A stretch of DNA of 64,000 nucleotides from the NCBI GenBank assembly GCA_028583405.1, contig CM053249.1, positions 40,698,999 through 40,762,998 on the forward strand. The letters are read 5' to 3'. This document shows positions 59,615 through 64,000 of the stretch, piece after piece (position 1 is the first letter of the stretch; each line of letters starts with the position of its first letter). A model generated the notes under the pieces. The model had not been told where the DNA came from. It ran no database searches and saw only the letters and a program-made list of their open reading frames with translations. The translations under genes were made by a program, and so were the position numbers. This DNA comes from Pogonophryne albipinna. Lineage: Eukaryota > Chordata > Actinopteri > Perciformes > Artedidraconidae.

Positions 59615-60345
59615 TGTGATTGTCATTCATGGGGGTATTGATGGGTATAGCCGCCTGGTCGTCTTCCTCCGGGCCTCAGACAACAACATGAGCACTACCG
59701 TGATGGCGAGCTTCATGGACGCGGTGGCCAAGTATGGTGTGCCCTCGAGGGTCAGAACCGACCATGGGGGCGAAAACAACTCTCTGCCTAATGATGAACA
59801 TCTTCAGAGGCTCTCACAGAGGCAGTGCTCTCCGTGGAAGAAGCACTCACAACCAGAGAATAGAACGGCTCTGGGGTGACCTGTGGCGAGGTGTGAGCAA
59901 TGTCTATTACGACCTCTTCAACTTCCTGGAGAGTGAAGGCATAATAGACATAGACAATGAAATGCACATGTGGGCCCTGCATTATGTCTATCTCCCGCGC
60001 ATAAACCATGACCTACGGGTTTTTTTGGACCAGTGGAACAATCATGGGTTGAGGACCGAAAGACACCAGAGTCCCATACAACTTTTTGTCCAAGGTTGCC
60101 TGGAACGGCAGGGCCAGACCACTTCTGCCATGCAGAGCCTCTTTGGTGGAGGACAAGGAGATGCTCAGGAGGAGCCAGAAAGAGAGGGTAGAGCTGATGC
60201 AGGGGATGTTGCATTGGACTGGCCAGAGAGGGTCACCGTACCTCGAAACCAGCACCTGCTAAGCGATGAGGACATGGAGCAACTCACCGCACAGTTTGAT
60301 CCTCTTGCTGGTCGTAGAGGAGATCTTGGACTGAACGTCATCTAA
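59615..60345 (+). pseudogene. Integrase-core DDE transposase, C-terminal exon, one frameshift
   Basis: After an AG acceptor (GAATAAG) it reads [20 protein letters not shown], then [16 protein letters not shown] 1-base shift follows near 59775-59790, and the next frame reads [44 protein letters not shown] and TERHQSPIQLFVQGCL. TDHGGEN carries the second catalytic aspartate and RIERLW the glutamate of the DDE triad. This is the C-terminal part of a transposase family usually annotated in fish as integrase-core-domain proteins. The first catalytic aspartate (HIDGNHK) is encoded on an upstream exon that is absent here but present at 63600. The frameshift makes this copy unlikely to work. Confidence 0.8.
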
Positions 60346-61335
60346 AATATACTGTCATTCATGGCAACATTGAATGTTGTCTGATTTTGTCACGGACATG
60401 ACACATATTTCACAGCGGCTCCCCCGCAGGCTGTTCTTTGCCCTTTGAACTCACACTAATTGCCTTTTTTAAAACTACTACTTTGCACATTTTTCTAGTG
60501 TGCAGTGTATATCATTTTTCTTAAATAAATTACTTTGTTTAAACAATGGTCTCTGTCATTGATGTTGTGCAGTTACTAGCCCCGCTTGTGGCCTGCACTT
60601 TGCCACGGTGACTGGGCTTTATATAGTCATCCATTGGGATGTGTTTTCGACAAATAACAGTCCAGACCTCATGGGGAAATTCAATAATAGCCACTAAATG
60701 TTTTTTTAAAGAAAACATAATGTGTTGACATTGATATATTACAAAACATATCCCTGAGTTTAACATTGTTCATTAGTGCCACGGTACATAAGCACATACT
60801 GTAGGAAAGCAACAAAAGCTATAGATAAATGCATTTATATATGCATTGCTGCCTGAGAACATGCACAGCTTGAAATGCTATTAATATCTGCATGAAGTTT
60901 AAAAAATGCTCTTGTTTCTTTTACTAATTACAATGCTTTTCAACATGTATCTATCCATTTTCATTCAGTCTTCATACGCGATGCTGTTTCTTGGTGAGCT
61001 TGACAGTAATTCTTGACTCCAATGAGGTGAAGAGGCTAAAATTAAGTTTATAATGTAATCTCTGGATGTTCTCAGACATAGGATATGTTCTTGTGAGTAC
61101 CTGGGCATAATGTAATAAAATATTCCGACTGACTAATTGTGATACCACTTTTACCTACTGATAATCTAAAACCTAGCAACGGATCATGTAAAACTCTCGT
61201 GAAAATATAATGCATCATTGGGAATTGATCACGTTTTCAGGTTCGTTTATTTATTTTTTAAAAGTGATAAAGTTATACATTTGGTGTTCTAAGACCTGGG
61301 ATGTATGTCATACACGTGTGCCATGGCATACATTC
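60346..61335. other. No gene recognised
   Basis: AT-rich sequence after the transposase exon. AATAAA near 60521 could be its polyadenylation signal. Nothing else can be supported. Confidence 0.4.
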
Positions 61336-61339
61336 AGCT

Positions 61340-61577
61340 AAACTGAAAATATCTCCATCACTGTGTTGTGTGTCCACTTGCACTTCATCCCCTCGTCACC
61401 CTGTTTGTATATAAGTCATGGTTTTCTGTCCTGTTCTTGTCGGTTCCTTGTTTGTCTATGTCATGAAGTTCTGTTTTTTCCGTGTTGATTGTTGTTACTT
61501 GAGTTCCTGTTCTGCCGGTTAAATATACATTATTGTTAAGTTTTCTGCTGTCTCCAGTTTCTGCATTTGGGTCCAAC
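61340..61577 (+). mobile_element. Probable Ty3/Gypsy LTR fragment
   Basis: TATATAAG near 61409, repeated TTCTTGT/TTCCTTG motifs, and the end TTTCTGCATTTGGGTCCAAC resemble the 3' part of the LTR and primer region of fish sushi-like Gypsy elements. No internal coding region follows. Confidence 0.5.
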
Positions 61578-61779
61578 CACTCCTTGCTGACAATGATTGA
61601 TTTGTACTATATATCGAATTGCTATTTTTGCCATTATTGTATTGTTATTAGTGCTTTTGCAGGGAATTATTATTATTATTACTTTAAATCTCATAGATTT
61701 TAACACTTTTATACATATGGCTGAAATAATCATCATCATTAATTGTTTTTGTGATATTATGTCCCTCTTGTTTTCATAT

Positions 61780-62160
61780 ATATATATATATATATATTTA
61801 TATATGTGTCCCCTCTTCTATGGAGGACGGAACATGACTTAAGTATAAATAAATAAATAAATAAATGTGTAAATAAATGTATGAAGAAATACAGGAATAA
61901 ATAAATAAATACAGGAATAAATAAATACAGGAATAAATAAATGACGAAATAAATACAGAAATAAATAAATGTTGAAATTAATACACAAATAAATAAATAA
62001 AAGAATAAATAAATGCATAAATAAATATGGAAAAAAATACACCAATGTATAAATAAATAAATAAAAGTCGAAAATAAAACAGAACACACGTTATTATATA
62101 TCTTTCATTTATTTCTACATTTACGCGACATACATTTATTTATTTATGTATTTATGTGTC
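61780..62160. repeat. AAAT-rich low-complexity block
   Basis: A TA run (61780-61800) is followed by degenerate AAATAAAT repeats with interspersed ACAGGAATAAAT. The block ends in inverse orientation (ATTTATTTATTTATGTATTT at 62131-62150), which suggests the end of an inverted-repeat element. Minus-strand open frames rich in Phe/Leu/Tyr are artefacts of it. It lies about 190 bp before the transposase start at 62352. Confidence 0.8.
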
Positions 62161-62351
62161 CGTATGCTAATGAGGTGGGCGGTCCTAACCTCAGTCTGAA
62201 GCAGGATTGGTTACAGGAGTGTGTGAACATTTCTGGCAGAGGGCTCTACTACTAACGCCTGGCTAACCGCGCTGATTCGAATGCAGGAGCTTTACTGTTT
62301 AGCCCTTATCTTTATACATCCATGGTTTATCCACAGTTGTAAGGTTTATTT

Positions 62352-63632
62352 ATGGATATTGGTTTAAGAGCCATTGGAGATCATTTACGATCATTAGCGG
62401 ACCATTTAGAGAACGGAGAACCAAAAGACTATGTCCAGTTTCGTGTGGAACGATGTATAGAGGACTTGGCTCAGCTAGACATGGATGTGGATGTTAACCC
62501 AGCTGTGTTTGAGAGTCTTCAAGAGGTTGCCCGCCAACTTGAAATCCTCTCGGAAACAGAGGAGGCGACCCTTGGGCGTTCATCTTACATGTTGCCCCTA
62601 AATGTTATTGAAGCACATCTTCGTTGGGGCCACACCGCTGAGGACATCGCGCAGGTGTTCGGGGTGTGCGAAAGAACAATTCGTCGGAGGATGACACAGA
62701 ACGGGATACGGTAGGTTTAATCCGCATTCTTTCACGTTTTTTGTCTGGATTTTCTTACTTTTATTGTTTTGGCGTAGGCTATATCAGTATACACATTTGT
62801 TAGACGCATTAACTTGTGTTTAGTAATGATAACGTTTCATTAGCCTACATTTTCTCCATCCAAATTAGCCTACTTGTTTATAGATTGTTTACATATTTAT
62901 TAAAATGGTAATAGGCAATTTATATGTTAAAACCAATACATCAGATAGACATGTGTCGGGGCAAAGATACAAACATGCTTTGTATGTATGCAAAGGTATC
63001 ATTACCTCAGACATGATGTAGGCCTAATAATAGTAATGAGGTTTAAGAGACCAGCTAATTTGTTTCAGATGACACCTAAATCTTTCAGTGCAGGTTAGTA
63101 CAGAGCAACACACTCATTCTGATGTGTTTTGATTGTACAGTGCAAAAGGTGACTATTGTTTATTGTGACTTACTATTGTTTCGTTATTTTTGATGATCAG
63201 GGTCCAAGATCTATTCACTCTGTTAGATGACAACAGTTTGGATGAAACTGTTACCCAAATTCTGCAGCATCATCCCAACTCTGGATACAAAATGATGGTG
63301 GGGCACCTGAATGCACGAGGGATACGCATACAAAGTAAGGGATTGTTATTATTATAATAATCCTCCATGCAGTGTTTTTTTTTTACTACTTGATAATGAA
63401 TCACATTATTCTGGCATATTTAGGAATGCTTTACTTTTCATTATGTTGCAGTACACCATATCTCTGCATTGTCCCGAATATAACAGGACAGCGTGTCCAG
63501 GAATCCATGCGGCGCGTTGATCCAGGTGGAGTTTTGATTCGCACTCTGCAGCTGAACCCAAGAAGGCGCAGGAAGTACTTTACCAGCACCGAACAGTTTA
63601 TGGCACATCGACGGAAATCACAAACTGATTAG
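62352..63632 (+). CDS. Integrase-core DDE transposase, N-terminal exons, one frameshift
   Basis: Exons: 62352-62710, 63201-63334 and 63487-63632; GT-AG introns with matching phases. Exon 1 starts MDIGLRAIGDHLRSLADHLE and has a helix-turn-helix (AHLRWGHTAEDIAQVFGV, CERTIRRRM). Exon 2 continues RVQDLFTLLDDNSLDETVTQ and HHPNSGYKMMVGHLNARGIR. Exon 3 gives QRVQESMRRVDPGGVLIRTL. After RRRRKY a shift of frame near 63580 is needed to read the conserved PAPNSLWHIDGNHKLIR, which carries the first catalytic aspartate. The donor TTAG|GTATAG leads to an exon beyond the window. That next exon should resemble 59615-60345. Either the frameshift marks a pseudogene or the exon limit is misplaced. Confidence 0.75.
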
Positions 63633-64000
63633 GTATAGTATAATCATTAACACTCTCAAGCATTGCTCAAACATCCACTTCACTACAGTTACAAAAGATG
63701 GGCCCATCCAAAGTGTTATTATCAATCAGCTTCAATGCAAACCAGACTTCAAGATTCAAAGGCTTTATTGTCATATGCATGATAGCTTTTTGTATTGGTT
63801 GGTTATGAAAATCTGAAGTTTCAGTCTCCTCTAACAACGCAACATACAATATTCTGTAGACATAAAAACAAGTTAAAACACTGCAAGAAGAAATATAAAT
63901 AAAATATAAATGAAATGTATCAAATGATTAATTGCACCAAATTCCTCTGCATGCAAATTACTTTTACTATCAAAATTAAGATGATTTGTTTTGTAATTAT
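63633..64000 (+). other. Intron of the transposase gene, to window end
   Basis: No open frame or repeat end. The catalytic C-terminal exon would be expected downstream of the window. Confidence 0.4.

Noticed and set aside
59734..59790. Independent start of a second transposase gene
   Set aside because: It is the same transposase in a shifted frame; conserved motifs continue across a one-base shift.
61757..62089. Phe/Leu/Tyr-rich membrane-like protein
   Set aside because: Translation of AAAT-rich low-complexity DNA; no family or start context.

Overview
The window is nuclear DNA of a teleost fish. It holds spliced vertebrate genes (METTL9, a C2H2 zinc-finger gene) with GT-AG introns, CA/TG microsatellites, and transposon families typical of fish: hAT and PIF/Harbinger non-autonomous elements, BEL/Pao and Ty3/Gypsy retrotransposons, L2-like LINE tails and Tc1-like remnants. 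No species can be named from sequence alone. Transposable elements, many nested, make up most of the window.

Layout. 1-3185: old repeat fragments. 3186-14587: the 5' part of a Ty3/Gypsy element on the minus strand (LTR, primer-binding site, gag), whose gag is split by a 10,748-bp insertion at 3367-14114. The insertion is a near-perfect giant palindrome with two arms of about 4.9 kb, AG...CT ends and a 6-bp target duplication (CCCAAC). It carries four copies of a 39-codon remnant with a family-B DNA polymerase YYDTDS motif. It is best read as a non-autonomous, palindromic derivative of a Maverick/Polinton. 15622-20364: a BEL/Pao retrotransposon with two LTRs and a 5-bp target duplication; most of its reverse transcriptase, its RNase H and its integrase core are deleted. 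20365-26411: fragments plus nested hAT and Harbinger-like elements, several with target duplications that can be read off. 27070-28215: decayed L2-like LINE.

29390-44626: METTL9 (protein histidine methyltransferase) on the minus strand, five exons. Intron 3 holds two hAT elements, one carrying a 39-bp minisatellite that stays open on both strands. Intron 1 (10.3 kb) holds a second BEL/Pao element interrupted by a hAT, Tc1-like pieces, and a 3,168-bp element with inverted repeats of about 1.07 kb. That element encodes a 298-aa protein that looks like a PIN/FEN-type nuclease with a cysteine-rich tail. 46069-48527: a small zinc-finger gene on the minus strand. 48553-50440: repeats. 50904-55257: a seven-exon gene on the plus strand for an 869-aa protein with 13 C2H2 fingers; one intron has a GC donor. 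55260-64000: repeats and two complementary halves of an intron-bearing DDE transposase gene of the integrase-core type. The C-terminal half (59608-60345) lies upstream of the N-terminal half (62352-63632).

The host genes do not form a pathway. The main biology here is transposon nesting, and two unusual long-inverted-repeat elements stand out: the Polinton-derived palindrome and the PIN-like-nuclease element.
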